From IMG/VR virus record IMGVR_UViG_3300020180_000034, positions 1 to 44,567 of that record: DNA of 44,567 nucleotides; one strand, given 5' to 3'. Below the pieces are notes generated by a model. That model was not told the origin of the DNA, did not search any database, and worked only from the letters and a program-made list of their open reading frames with translations. Shown here piece after piece: positions 25,153-32,463 of this stretch; position 1 is the first letter of the stretch; each line of letters starts with the position of its first letter. This DNA is from a virus. The position numbers were made by a program, and so were the translations under genes.

Positions 25153-25421
25153 TGAAAGTCAAAATCGAAAAGATGTCTTCACAGGGTGACGACGAAAAAG
25201 TGGAATCTGAAGACGGCGAAAGTGGCGGCGGTGAGTACGAAGAGTACGAGCTAGAAGAGTGTGCCAAGACCCTACTTGACGCCGAGAAAATCAAAGCCGA
25301 CCCAAAGAAGATGGCAGCCCTAAAGCCCCACCTTCAAAAACTAGCGAAGGCCACCGAAGGTATTAAATCCCTCGCTGACCTTCGAGAAGTTGCCAAGAAA
25401 AAAATGGCTACAGAGTACTAA
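25152..25421 (+). CDS. Acidic 89-residue protein, last plus-strand gene of the block
   Basis: A small protein with an acidic Gly/Glu stretch (DGESGGGEYEEYELEE, residues 21-36) followed by a basic helical half (KMAALKPHLQKLAKATEGIK). I do not recognise it. It ends the rightward head-and-tail transcript. Its 3' end overlaps by 14 bases the 3' end of the convergent minus-strand gene, so the two transcripts terminate into each other and no hairpin terminator is seen between them. Confidence 0.65.
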   Translation: MKVKIEKMSSQGDDEKVESEDGESGGGEYEEYELEECAKTLLDAEKIKADPKKMAALKPHLQKLAKATEGIKSLADLREVAKKKMATEY

Positions 25422-25824
25422 GGTCTTCCAAGTCCAGGATTTCTTCAATCGCGTGAAGCTCCTCGGGTGTTAGATTAGCTGCGGAGATATCTGCTAGTTT
25501 TAGCGGGTATCTTTCCATCTCCCACTCGATATCCATGTAGTCCTTAATTTTTTGCTCCCACTCACCTTTAGACTCTTCTTTAATTTGGTAGGTACCCGGC
25601 TTGTCTTCTATCGGCAGAATACCCCCTGCAGCGTCTAAAACAGCATGTTGTTTTAAAAGGCGCATAAAAACCTCTTCCGCCTGCCTACCCTCAGACGTTA
25701 CCTTTTTTGAGATACGCAAAGCGTTATAGAGCGCCTTGGGGTCTTTGATGGGGCAGCGTGCTATCTTTGCCATCGTGTGCAAAAATACCGGATTACGAAA
25801 ATTTAGGTACTTCATTTTTATCAT
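25408..25824 (-). CDS. 138-residue hypothetical protein at the end of the replication operon
   Basis: A charged, mostly helical protein. Residues 20-60 look like a helical DNA-processing domain (KDPKALYNALRISKKVTSEGRQAEEVF). Residues 80-138 are acidic (WEMERYPLKLADISAANLTPEELHAIEEIL). No family is recognised. AGGAG stands before the ATG at 25824, which lies inside the end of the nuclease gene. Position suggests a replication or recombination accessory. Confidence 0.65.
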   Translation of the reverse strand: MIKMKYLNFRNPVFLHTMAKIARCPIKDPKALYNALRISKKVTSEGRQAEEVFMRLLKQHAVLDAAGGILPIEDKPGTYQIKEESKGEWEQKIKDYMDIEWEMERYPLKLADISAANLTPEELHAIEEILDLEDLSTL

Positions 25825-26125
25825 AGTGTCTCCTAGCGATGCTTTCCAAGAATTTATAAACCTCTAGCCAATTGCCTGGGTACACTACTAAGGATATGCC
25901 GCGTGCATCAAGAATTTTCTGATGCGTCCAAAGCTGAAGTGGATCTTGCTTGTCTTTGGGCGTGGCTTTTAGCTCTAACGCTACAAACAGGCCGTTAACG
26001 CAACACAAAAAATCTGGTGTCCCCCGGATAACGACCTGCTGAATTTTAGCTATCCAGGTGTTAGGCAGGCGCTCTAGGTGGGGGCGTATTCGGTTTTTGA
26101 ATAAAGTTTCGGGCTTTACTGCCAC
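25793..26125 (-). CDS. VRR-Nuc-like nuclease
   Basis: A 110-residue single-domain PD-(D/E)xK nuclease. The catalytic pattern is visible: GTPDF (Asp38), then ALELKA (Glu51, Lys53), then Gln64. Length and spacing fit the VRR-Nuc family, whose phage members resolve DNA branches or trim ends. Start GTG at 26125 overlaps the upstream zinc-protein gene by 65 bases. It works most plausibly with the operon's helicase and polymerase in recombination-linked replication or in clearing branched DNA before packaging. Confidence 0.8.
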   Translation of the reverse strand: MAVKPETLFKNRIRPHLERLPNTWIAKIQQVVIRGTPDFLCCVNGLFVALELKATPKDKQDPLQLWTHQKILDARGISLVVYPGNWLEVYKFLESIARRHYDKNEVPKFS

Positions 26126-26300
26126 GTTTTACCCACACTTCCTTGGAGGGTACGTCCCACTCTTCATGCTGATAAGCACAAAGCTTGCAAACGCTCACGT
26201 CTTTATATGTTGACCAATACTGAGTACCTTTACCACAAAATATGCACTCCTCGAAAGGGAGCATAGCTGGGCCTAATTCTTTTTCTATAGAGATGGACAT
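26061..26300 (-). CDS. Small zinc-binding protein
   Basis: A 79-residue protein with two Cys pairs, CIFC (residues 19-22) and CKLC (about 38-41), forming a likely zinc ribbon. A basic, Pro-rich tail (KPNTPPPRAPA) lies in the overlap with the nuclease gene. It starts inside the 3' end of the polymerase gene. Small zinc ribbons in phage replication operons may bind nucleic acid or the polymerase, but the actual role is unknown. Confidence 0.7.
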   Translation of the reverse strand: MSISIEKELGPAMLPFEECIFCGKGTQYWSTYKDVSVCKLCAYQHEEWDVPSKEVWVKRGSKARNFIQKPNTPPPRAPA

Positions 26301-28120
26301 CCATCTACCTTGTCCGCAAGGGATTTAAAGCTATGCTCCATCCCCGTGGTAAGAGGCAGTCTCTTTGAGGGGTAGATACTTTCCATGATTTCTTTGATCT
26401 TAGGCAAAATATACACCTCCTCCTTGTGGACTTCTAGCACTAGTTCGTCGTGAATAGTCATGACCATGCTAGATTTTTTGTCGGCTAGATACTGGTGTAT
26501 TTTTATCATGGCAAGTTTCATGACATAGGCACACCCACCCTGCACCCACCCGTTAGGGGCTTTATACGCGGGGTCCACGAATATTTCTTTCCCGCCCGCC
26601 ATAAAGCTATAGGGGTGATAGCGCAGTAAAAAGCCGCACCAGTTTTTTATGGTTCGGCGTTTCATCTTGGCAGCGGCTACCACGGTGTCTATCCAAGTTT
26701 TTATTTCCGGCGATGCATCAAAGATTTTACTCTTTATACCCTCCGCCGCGTCTATGCTAATACCTAGGCTTTCGGCCAATGCCTTTTTACCTTGCCCGTA
26801 CAAGATACCAAAGTTTACCGTCTTAGCTTCTTTTCTCGTGATGCCCGCGATGTCTGCCGTTGCCTGGTGTACGTCAAGACCGCCTAGGATCTTATCTATA
26901 AGATCATTCGCCTTCGCTGCATCAAGCATCAAGCGATACTCCATTTGATCATAATCGGCCAAGGCGAAAAAATAATCCGCACGCGGCACAAAAGCCCTAC
27001 GCACGACAAACTCTTGCTCTAGTGTTTTGCCCTCTTCTTTAGTCAGGTTTTGCAGGTTTGGTGAAGACGAGGAAAAGCGCCCGGTAGAGGTCCCAGATTG
27101 ATTGAAATATGCATGAATAACCCCCCTTTTTGATGCGTAATCGAGGAAAGAAAGGTAGAAATTAGCGCTTGACTTGTGCTTTCTTGCCTCGAGTATGAGC
27201 TTTGCCTCGGGGCTTTTATAATCTTCGAGCACGTCAGAGGAAAATTGCACGTTACCTTTTTCGGTATAGGTTAGCTCTTCTTTGCCCTCAAAAATTGGGG
27301 TGAAGGTTTTTGAAGAGTTTACAAAGTCGGTGCCGGTTATTTCCTTAAATTTTTCTTGCGCTGTCTTCTCCCTGGAGAGTTCGTAGGCTGCAGCCCTTTT
27401 GCAAAAGTCCATGTCCACCTGCACGCCCTTATGCTCCATCTCGACTACTACCTTTAAAAGCTCGGCCTCTATGTTGTAAGCCTGCAGCGGGGTGGTAGCC
27501 CCTGGCGGTATCTCTCTGCAGGCATCTTCTAGGGCTTGTCTTTGGGCACGTCCTAGGGCATACGTGCCGCATCCGTCCATGGACGCATATTTATGCATGA
27601 TTTCAAAAGGTACTAGCGGGTAGTGGAGAAGGGTTTCGTTAGCTTTTCGGTGCTCGGACCTAACCACGCTCCTACACTCTTTGTTTTCTTCTATGTACTT
27701 TTTTACGCCGTCGTCTTTCTCTAGGCCTATATCTTTTAAAAGACTTTTTAAGGAAAAGCCCTGGCGGGTATTTTCTAAAAGCCTGCCTACTATCATGCTG
27801 TCATGTATAAAGCCCGAAAGCCTCACACCCTCTTGCAAAAGCATGTGCATGTCAAATTTGGCGTTGTGGAGAAACCACTTTCTAGGCAGTGCCAGAAACT
27901 CGAACAGACCTTTTTTGCAGGTATCCGGCAGCGGGTCGATGTCTTCGTACTCGTTAAAATTAAAGTAAAAAGACTCCTCGCCACTAGTGGCGATGACTAC
28001 CGAAAAAAGCCTATCGCCGTGGTAAGGCCTAAGCCCCGTGGTTTCCGTGTCGAGAGAAAGCCAGTCGTGCCCGCTGAGATAGGTAAGAGTTTTCTCAAAG
28101 CTTTCACTCGTCACGTTCAT
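26285..28120 (-). CDS. DNA polymerase, family A, with 3'-5' exonuclease
   Basis: A 611-residue replicative polymerase. The proofreading domain shows LSLDTET (Asp24, Glu26), HNAKFD (Asp90) and YASMD (Tyr178, Asp182). The polymerase domain shows motif A DYDQMEYR (about 387), motif B KTVNFGILYG (about 430) and motif C HDE (about 557). No 5'-3' exonuclease domain is present, as in most phage members such as that of T7. The Phe in NFG of motif B is the residue type that in family A enzymes disfavours dideoxynucleotides. ATGA overlap with the upstream gene indicates coupling. Confidence 0.96.
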   Translation of the reverse strand: MNVTSESFEKTLTYLSGHDWLSLDTETTGLRPYHGDRLFSVVIATSGEESFYFNFNEYEDIDPLPDTCKKGLFEFLALPRKWFLHNAKFDMHMLLQEGVRLSGFIHDSMIVGRLLENTRQGFSLKSLLKDIGLEKDDGVKKYIEENKECRSVVRSEHRKANETLLHYPLVPFEIMHKYASMDGCGTYALGRAQRQALEDACREIPPGATTPLQAYNIEAELLKVVVEMEHKGVQVDMDFCKRAAAYELSREKTAQEKFKEITGTDFVNSSKTFTPIFEGKEELTYTEKGNVQFSSDVLEDYKSPEAKLILEARKHKSSANFYLSFLDYASKRGVIHAYFNQSGTSTGRFSSSSPNLQNLTKEEGKTLEQEFVVRRAFVPRADYFFALADYDQMEYRLMLDAAKANDLIDKILGGLDVHQATADIAGITRKEAKTVNFGILYGQGKKALAESLGISIDAAEGIKSKIFDASPEIKTWIDTVVAAAKMKRRTIKNWCGFLLRYHPYSFMAGGKEIFVDPAYKAPNGWVQGGCAYVMKLAMIKIHQYLADKKSSMVMTIHDELVLEVHKEEVYILPKIKEIMESIYPSKRLPLTTGMEHSFKSLADKVDGCPSL

Positions 28121-28455
28121 ATGAACGGATTTTCTGGGGGCGTCTTCGAAAGAATAGGGGCAAATATTCTTAGCCTTTTAGCACCCACTTTGTGTGTATG
28201 CCCCAGGTCTTTTATCGGGAATATCTCAAAAGGTACCTCAGACGCTGCAGCGTAGACCGCACAAAAAATAAAATGGCCTAAACTTACGTTTAACGCGCAT
28301 GCCCTCGCGGTTACTAAACTGTGCACCTCTGGGGTTAATATAACTTTTAAGTGTCTTACCTTTGACCCCGTTTTACCCGGCGGGCGTCCACGCATCTTCC
28401 TCGCGTCTTTTTTATCCACCGGGTCTTTTCTTATTATCAGACGACGTCTAGCCAT
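28117..28455 (-). CDS. Probable ribbon-helix-helix DNA-binding protein
   Basis: A 112-residue protein with a very basic, Arg-rich N-terminus (MARRRLIIRKDPVDKKDARK, then RGRPPGKTG, an AT-hook-like sequence). It is followed by a segment (KVILTPEVHSLVTARACALNVSLGHFI) that matches the beta-helix-helix pattern of Arc/CopG proteins. It may regulate the operon or coat DNA. It overlaps the exonuclease gene by 8 bases and the polymerase gene by 4. Confidence 0.65.
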   Translation of the reverse strand: MARRRLIIRKDPVDKKDARKMRGRPPGKTGSKVRHLKVILTPEVHSLVTARACALNVSLGHFIFCAVYAAASEVPFEIFPIKDLGHTHKVGAKRLRIFAPILSKTPPENPFI

Positions 28456-29200
28456 TTGGCCTATACTCCGCTGTTAAAAATCCGGCTTTTTTGCACGCTT
28501 CTTTTTCTTGCGTGAAGTTGTCGGAAATAATTATTTTGAACCACCATTTTTTTGCAGGGTCAAAACTATACCCCTGCGCCTTAGCCAGCTCTCTTTGCGC
28601 GTAGCCGCAGTCGGCGACCACTGTAATTTTGGTAGCTGTTGCCATCTTTAGTACAGGCTCTACCTCGTAAAGATCCAAAATCTTTAGCGTACTCATAGCG
28701 TCAAAAACGGCAGCGTGCGGAAAGGGGTTTAAAAACCCGTGCTCTGCGCATAAAGAAATTAAGTTTCTGCCCCTGATGCTTTTTGGGTAGTCTATATCTA
28801 CCTTGATATCTATCCACGGCAGCGATCTGTACCAAACAGAAAGACCCCCGTCTTTTTCTAAAAGGTACTTATCGACGTACCTATCTAAAAAAGGCTTATC
28901 AAAAGCCCTGCCGTTTTGTGAGACAAAAGCCGTCACGCCGTGGGTCTTGCAGGCTCTTAGAAACTGCAGCAAAACCTCGCCTGGTAGTAGCCCGTAGCTA
29001 CCAAGCATCTCGTCGGTAATCTTGGTAAACGCTGTGATCTCTTCGGGGACGGGGGCTTGACCGTCGTCTAACACGAAAAAAGACCTAAGCTCTATGGGCT
29101 TAGCTTCGCGATGTTTTTTTATCACAAAGCCAAGCTCTGTAATCCAATCAGAGTCCGTTTTTAGTCCTGTAGTTTCCAGGTCAATCCCCGCTAAAATCAT
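28448..29200 (-). CDS. DEDDh exonuclease with extra C-terminal domain
   Basis: A 250-residue protein. Residues 1-180 form a DnaQ-type 3'-5' exonuclease: GIDLETTGL (Asp7, Glu9), NGRAFDKPFL (Asp101) and HAAVFDA (His162, Asp167). Residues 186-250 form a second domain with YAQRELAKAQGYSFDPAKKWW, which resembles the small DUF5710-type domain in DNA-processing proteins; that comparison is from memory. As the polymerase already has proofreading, this enzyme may degrade host DNA or process recombination ends. Start overlaps the upstream stop (ATGA). Confidence 0.85.
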   Translation of the reverse strand: MILAGIDLETTGLKTDSDWITELGFVIKKHREAKPIELRSFFVLDDGQAPVPEEITAFTKITDEMLGSYGLLPGEVLLQFLRACKTHGVTAFVSQNGRAFDKPFLDRYVDKYLLEKDGGLSVWYRSLPWIDIKVDIDYPKSIRGRNLISLCAEHGFLNPFPHAAVFDAMSTLKILDLYEVEPVLKMATATKITVVADCGYAQRELAKAQGYSFDPAKKWWFKIIISDNFTQEKEACKKAGFLTAEYRPNG

Positions 29201-29985
29201 GCGATAAAGTCCTTCATGTCATGGGTTACTGCTGGCTCGGCGTCCGCTGCCTTCTCCTCGGCATGCACCTTCACCTTAGATTTTGAAATGATGTCGTACC
29301 ACTGTTTTGCCGTTTGAATGTGGTGTGCATCCGACTTTCCACCTAGTGCTAGTTTAAAGATATAAAAAGTACCTTGGTCATTGCTCTGTTTTTCAGATGT
29401 CAGGTTAAACATGCTCACCGCAGGCGGTAGCTTAAAGTGTGCGCACTTAGAAAAGTGTGTCACAAGCTCTTTACCGGTGCCGTAAGAGGTACGTCTAAAA
29501 GAGAGTACGCACGGAAGCAGCGCATCGTTAGGATCTGGAAGCTCACCCTTTGAAGCTTTTTCTATCGCCATCTTTTCACGCTGAATATGCTCAGGCAAAA
29601 CTACATAAAAATTTAAACACCGGTCCCGACGCCACATGATGCCTTGGGTTTGAAACTCAAGCGGTAGTTCATTGTTTGACGGCGTGAGTGGTTCGGTGCC
29701 TCTAAACTCGTACTTTTGCCCCACCTTCTCACTTAACACCCAGGCCTTTGAGTGGCAGATGGGGATAAAACTCATGGGCTTATCTTTACCGCCAACTTTT
29801 TCGCCGGTGGTAGATAGAACGATGTCGCCCATTTGTGCCTTGTCGTCTGCAACGTACTCGGACAAACCTTGCATCAAAAGTATGCGGGGTATGAGGATGT
29901 CAGATGCATCGATATTTTCGGTGCCCCATGCAGCCAAGACTTCATTTGATAGCTCTGCTGGTTCTTTTTTTACTACTGCTTTCAT
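29197..29985 (-). CDS. Putative ssDNA-binding phage protein
   Basis: A 262-residue protein beginning with a conserved-looking DILIPRILLMQGLSEYVADDKAQMGDIVLSTTGE-type region, familiar from phage proteins that lie beside exonucleases and recombination genes. Its core is beta-rich, and the tail is acidic ending in DFIA. An acidic tail ending in hydrophobic residues is typical of SSB and gp2.5-type proteins. I call ssDNA binding likely but unproven. AGGAG lies 8 bases before ATG at 29985, making it the best-translated gene here. Confidence 0.6.
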   Translation of the reverse strand: MKAVVKKEPAELSNEVLAAWGTENIDASDILIPRILLMQGLSEYVADDKAQMGDIVLSTTGEKVGGKDKPMSFIPICHSKAWVLSEKVGQKYEFRGTEPLTPSNNELPLEFQTQGIMWRRDRCLNFYVVLPEHIQREKMAIEKASKGELPDPNDALLPCVLSFRRTSYGTGKELVTHFSKCAHFKLPPAVSMFNLTSEKQSNDQGTFYIFKLALGGKSDAHHIQTAKQWYDIISKSKVKVHAEEKAADAEPAVTHDMKDFIA

Positions 29986-29986
29986 G

Positions 29987-30442
29987 CTACTTGCTCCTAA
30001 GTTGAATGTACGTGTACGCTTTTGGTTCGTCTACTCCTGGTATCTTAAAGTCAAAATCCCCTTTTTCTTTTGCAACCTCCATCTCTTGCTTGTAGTAGCT
30101 GTTTAGCTTCATGTGGTTAATAGAAATTAAATTCTCAAAATGACCCGCTTTTTTTAAGTGTCCGTACAAAGCGTCTAACTGGTCGGGGTCTTTCGGCAGC
30201 GAGACGCCAAACCTGGTGGCAGCGATTACGGTGCCGTGTTGTGTTTTATACGAAGTCTTATTATGCTTTTGCATGTGCATAATAATTCTCTGGTCAATCG
30301 CTGCCTTGGTTTCGTTCAAGCCCTTAACTTGATCTTCCAACGCGTCCACCATGTCTTTGACGCCGTAGCTTTTAGCACACAACTCCTCAAACTCTTGCAG
30401 GGTAATGTTATCCATCTCCTGCTCTTCATAATCCCAACTCAT
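29987..30442 (-). CDS. Coiled-coil replication-operon protein
   Basis: A 151-residue protein with an N-terminal acidic helix region and a coiled coil (VKDMVDALEDQVKGLNETKAAIDQRIIMHMQKH), followed by a beta domain (TQHGTVIAATRFGVSLPKD). The architecture recalls phage Gam-like or Gp157-like proteins, but the match is only by shape. Directly downstream of the helicase with a 17-base overlap. The weak ribosome site at the start suggests coupling to helicase translation. Confidence 0.65.
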   Translation of the reverse strand: MSWDYEEQEMDNITLQEFEELCAKSYGVKDMVDALEDQVKGLNETKAAIDQRIIMHMQKHNKTSYKTQHGTVIAATRFGVSLPKDPDQLDALYGHLKKAGHFENLISINHMKLNSYYKQEMEVAKEKGDFDFKIPGVDEPKAYTYIQLRSK

Positions 30443-31874
30443 TCAAAGCCCCCTTTATGTCGCCTAAAATTGTTTCGCCCATTACCTGCTTTTCGTGAAG
30501 CCTCTTCACAATAAGCTCGTCTATAGTGTCTTTTGCCACCAGGTCTATCCTAGTAATCTTGTCGTGCACTTCAGAACCACCACGGTGATTTCTCGCCTCG
30601 CTTTGTATGTCCTGTTCTAGAGAAAAGTTTCTTGAGAAATAAATCGCGTAACTTGCGGCTGTTAAATTTACGCCGGTCCCGCATGCCGACGGGTTGCCTA
30701 AAAGTACCCTGTACTCATAATCTTCGTTAAAAGTATCGACTGCCCTAACCTTTTCTTTTGCCGAATGCTCGCCGTGTACCTCGACATGTTTTATGTGCAA
30801 AAAATCTAGTACCTCTTTTATCGCCTTAAAATTCTCCCGCCAACACGCCCAAATAATAACCTTATGATTCGGGGTAATCTCTTTTAAAAGCTCTTTCATA
30901 GCATCGAGCCTGGGGGACGTATCAAAGCGTAAATTTCTTTTTCCCGTCGGTGAGTCGGGGTCTTCCACCGTGGCAAACCCCGAAAGTATTTGCATCATTC
31001 TAAGAGCCTTAGTGATGGCAAGCTGTGCCACGCACGCTGCACCGCCTACATAAGAAATAAAGTCTTCTTTCATCTCCGTGTATGCGTCCAGCTGGTCTGC
31101 AGAAAGATCGACGTACAAAACCTCTCTCACTAGTGGCGGAAGATCTAGGCAGTCTATCTTTTTTATGCGCATAGACTTCGCTTCCATTTTCTTATTAATA
31201 GCCTCTAAAGATTTTGGGCGTATTTTCCAAGCGGGGAAATATTTGGCCTTGGGTATGTGTGCGTTTGCGTCATATAAATAGGTAGAGCGGAACACAAAAA
31301 AGTTGTCACCAAAAGTTTCGCCGTTGTCTAAAAACTTATATTGAGAAAATAAATCCATCGGTGAATTTAGGACCGGGGACCCCGACAAAATGTATTTAAA
31401 CCGCGCCGTTTTCCCCAGCTCAATAACCTTTTTTGCTCTTTTGGTCTGGATGTCCTTTATCTTGTGGCTTTCATCGCACGCGATCACTTCAAACCCATAA
31501 GCCTTACACGCTGCAAAAAACTCTTCGTTTTGGAAGGCTTCGTAGTTGGTAATAAAGATGTTGGCAGAGTTCGAGTTGTTTCTTAAATCGATAGCTTTTT
31601 GTGCACCGTAACCGGTTAGGGTGATAATTTTTTTGGGTAGTATGTGGGAGTGTGCGATAAACTCTCTACGCCAATTTTCTACTACGATGATTGGGCAGAT
31701 GATAAGAGTTTTGTATAGGCCACCATTTTTGGTGTACCGCTCACGTAGTATATTTACTAGTGTGCTGGATTTTCCGCATCCCATTTCAAAGAATAGCGCG
31801 AATCCGTCGTAGTCACGCGCCCTGGTTATAGCGGCAAGCTGGTGCGCCCAAGGCTGTATCTTGTACTTTTCCAT
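30426..31874 (-). CDS. SNF2-type SF2 helicase/ATPase
   Basis: A 482-residue two-lobe ATPase. Q-like WAHQL (9-13) precedes Walker A EMGCGKSS (30-37); DESH is motif II (134-137) and SGSPVLN motif III. In lobe 2, motif V is GTGVNLTAA and motif VI QSEARNHRGG. Phage SNF2 proteins of this length remodel or translocate along DNA and usually sit in replication or recombination operons. It acts with the nuclease and polymerase here. It overlaps the upstream membrane-protein gene by 62 bases. Confidence 0.92.
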   Translation of the reverse strand: MEKYKIQPWAHQLAAITRARDYDGFALFFEMGCGKSSTLVNILRERYTKNGGLYKTLIICPIIVVENWRREFIAHSHILPKKIITLTGYGAQKAIDLRNNSNSANIFITNYEAFQNEEFFAACKAYGFEVIACDESHKIKDIQTKRAKKVIELGKTARFKYILSGSPVLNSPMDLFSQYKFLDNGETFGDNFFVFRSTYLYDANAHIPKAKYFPAWKIRPKSLEAINKKMEAKSMRIKKIDCLDLPPLVREVLYVDLSADQLDAYTEMKEDFISYVGGAACVAQLAITKALRMMQILSGFATVEDPDSPTGKRNLRFDTSPRLDAMKELLKEITPNHKVIIWACWRENFKAIKEVLDFLHIKHVEVHGEHSAKEKVRAVDTFNEDYEYRVLLGNPSACGTGVNLTAASYAIYFSRNFSLEQDIQSEARNHRGGSEVHDKITRIDLVAKDTIDELIVKRLHEKQVMGETILGDIKGALNELGL

Positions 31875-32016
31875 TAGTTGTTTCCAAGTCTCTAAGTTTT
31901 ACAAAAGCATGATTCAGGTCTTTCTTCATTACACTAAGATCCGAGTACATCTTTATTAAAGCTGCCACGGACGACGTAACAAAAATCGCTAATACTTGAT
32001 TCACTAAATCTTGCAT
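31813..32016 (-). CDS. 67-residue membrane protein, holin-like
   Basis: A small protein with one N-terminal hydrophobic segment (LVNQVLAIFVTSSVAALIKMY) and a charged helical tail (MKKDLNHAFVKLRDLE). One span plus a helical tail is the plan of some class III holins and of other small phage membrane proteins. It is the first gene of the replication operon and overlaps the helicase start. A lysis role is unsupported by its neighbours; membrane anchoring of replication is equally possible. Confidence 0.6.
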   Translation of the reverse strand: MQDLVNQVLAIFVTSSVAALIKMYSDLSVMKKDLNHAFVKLRDLETTNGKVQDTALGAPACRYNQGA

Positions 32017-32135
32017 GGTTTCCCTGCTAAAGTTTTATGACCGTACCTACACAAGAAAAATATTGCAACTAAGAAAAGATTATGTAACCCTAAATATAGA
32101 GCAATCAAAAGCTTTGCGAACAGGGTGGGTGTTAG

Positions 32136-32167
32136 GCTAAAGGCTTAGGCCTTTGGCTTTTTATTTT
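32136..32167 (+). terminator. Plus-strand intrinsic terminator 1
   Basis: GCTAAAGGC (32136-32144) pairs with GCCTTTGGC (32149-32157), nine pairs with one G-T wobble and loop TTAG, followed by TTTTTATTTT (32158-32167). It faces rightward, although the genes on both sides are leftward, so a plus-strand RNA must end here. No upstream gene on this strand is seen. Confidence 0.8.
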
Positions 32168-32191
32168 CAACTTTTAATGGGGGACTTTAAA

Positions 32192-32242
32192 ATGGGTAGT
32201 ACAAAAAAAGCAGCTACAAAACCAAAACCTAAAAAAAAGTAG
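32192..32242 (+). CDS. 16-residue Lys-rich peptide ORF
   Basis: MGSTKKAATKPKPKKK, with GGGGGA 7 bases before the ATG and an intrinsic terminator 24 bases after the stop. The good ribosome site and its own terminator argue that it is expressed. Highly basic short peptides occur in phage virions and as nucleic-acid binders. A 34-residue Lys-rich peptide at 43476 in the second module is similar in composition only. Confidence 0.5.
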   Translation: MGSTKKAATKPKPKKK

Positions 32243-32266
32243 GTTTAGGGCTAGCATTGGATGGGG

Positions 32267-32291
32267 CGGGGCTACTTAAGCCCCGTTTTTT
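32267..32291 (+). terminator. Plus-strand intrinsic terminator 2
   Basis: CGGGGCT (32267-32273) pairs with AGCCCCG (32279-32285), loop ACTTA, then six T residues. It ends the transcript carrying the Lys-rich peptide. It stops two bases short of the end of the convergent minus-strand gene at 32294. On the minus strand no T-run follows, so it is one-directional. Confidence 0.85.
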
Positions 32292-32293
32292 AT

Positions 32294-32452
32294 TTAAGGG
32301 GCAGGGGGCGCAGGCTCAGGCTCTATAGATGCGTCCATCTTTTCTTGAGCCTGCTGTTCTGTCATGCCCTCGACTTTCATCAAGTACTCTTTCACAGAAT
32401 ACTGTTTACCAAGCCCAGATTTCACCGCTAGAGAAAATGGGTTATCCGCCAT
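32294..32452 (-). CDS. 52-residue hypothetical protein
   Basis: A small protein starting MADNPFSLAVKSGLGKQYSVKEY and ending in a Pro/Ala tail (EPEPAPPAP). AAAGGA lies 7 bases before ATG at 32452. It follows the fibre-like gene and is the last gene of the leftward transcript from 35642. No family is recognised; the fibre-gene neighbour suggests a chaperone or virion component, but there is no direct evidence. Confidence 0.65.
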   Translation of the reverse strand: MADNPFSLAVKSGLGKQYSVKEYLMKVEGMTEQQAQEKMDASIEPEPAPPAP

Positions 32453-32463
32453 CGGGTTTTCCT

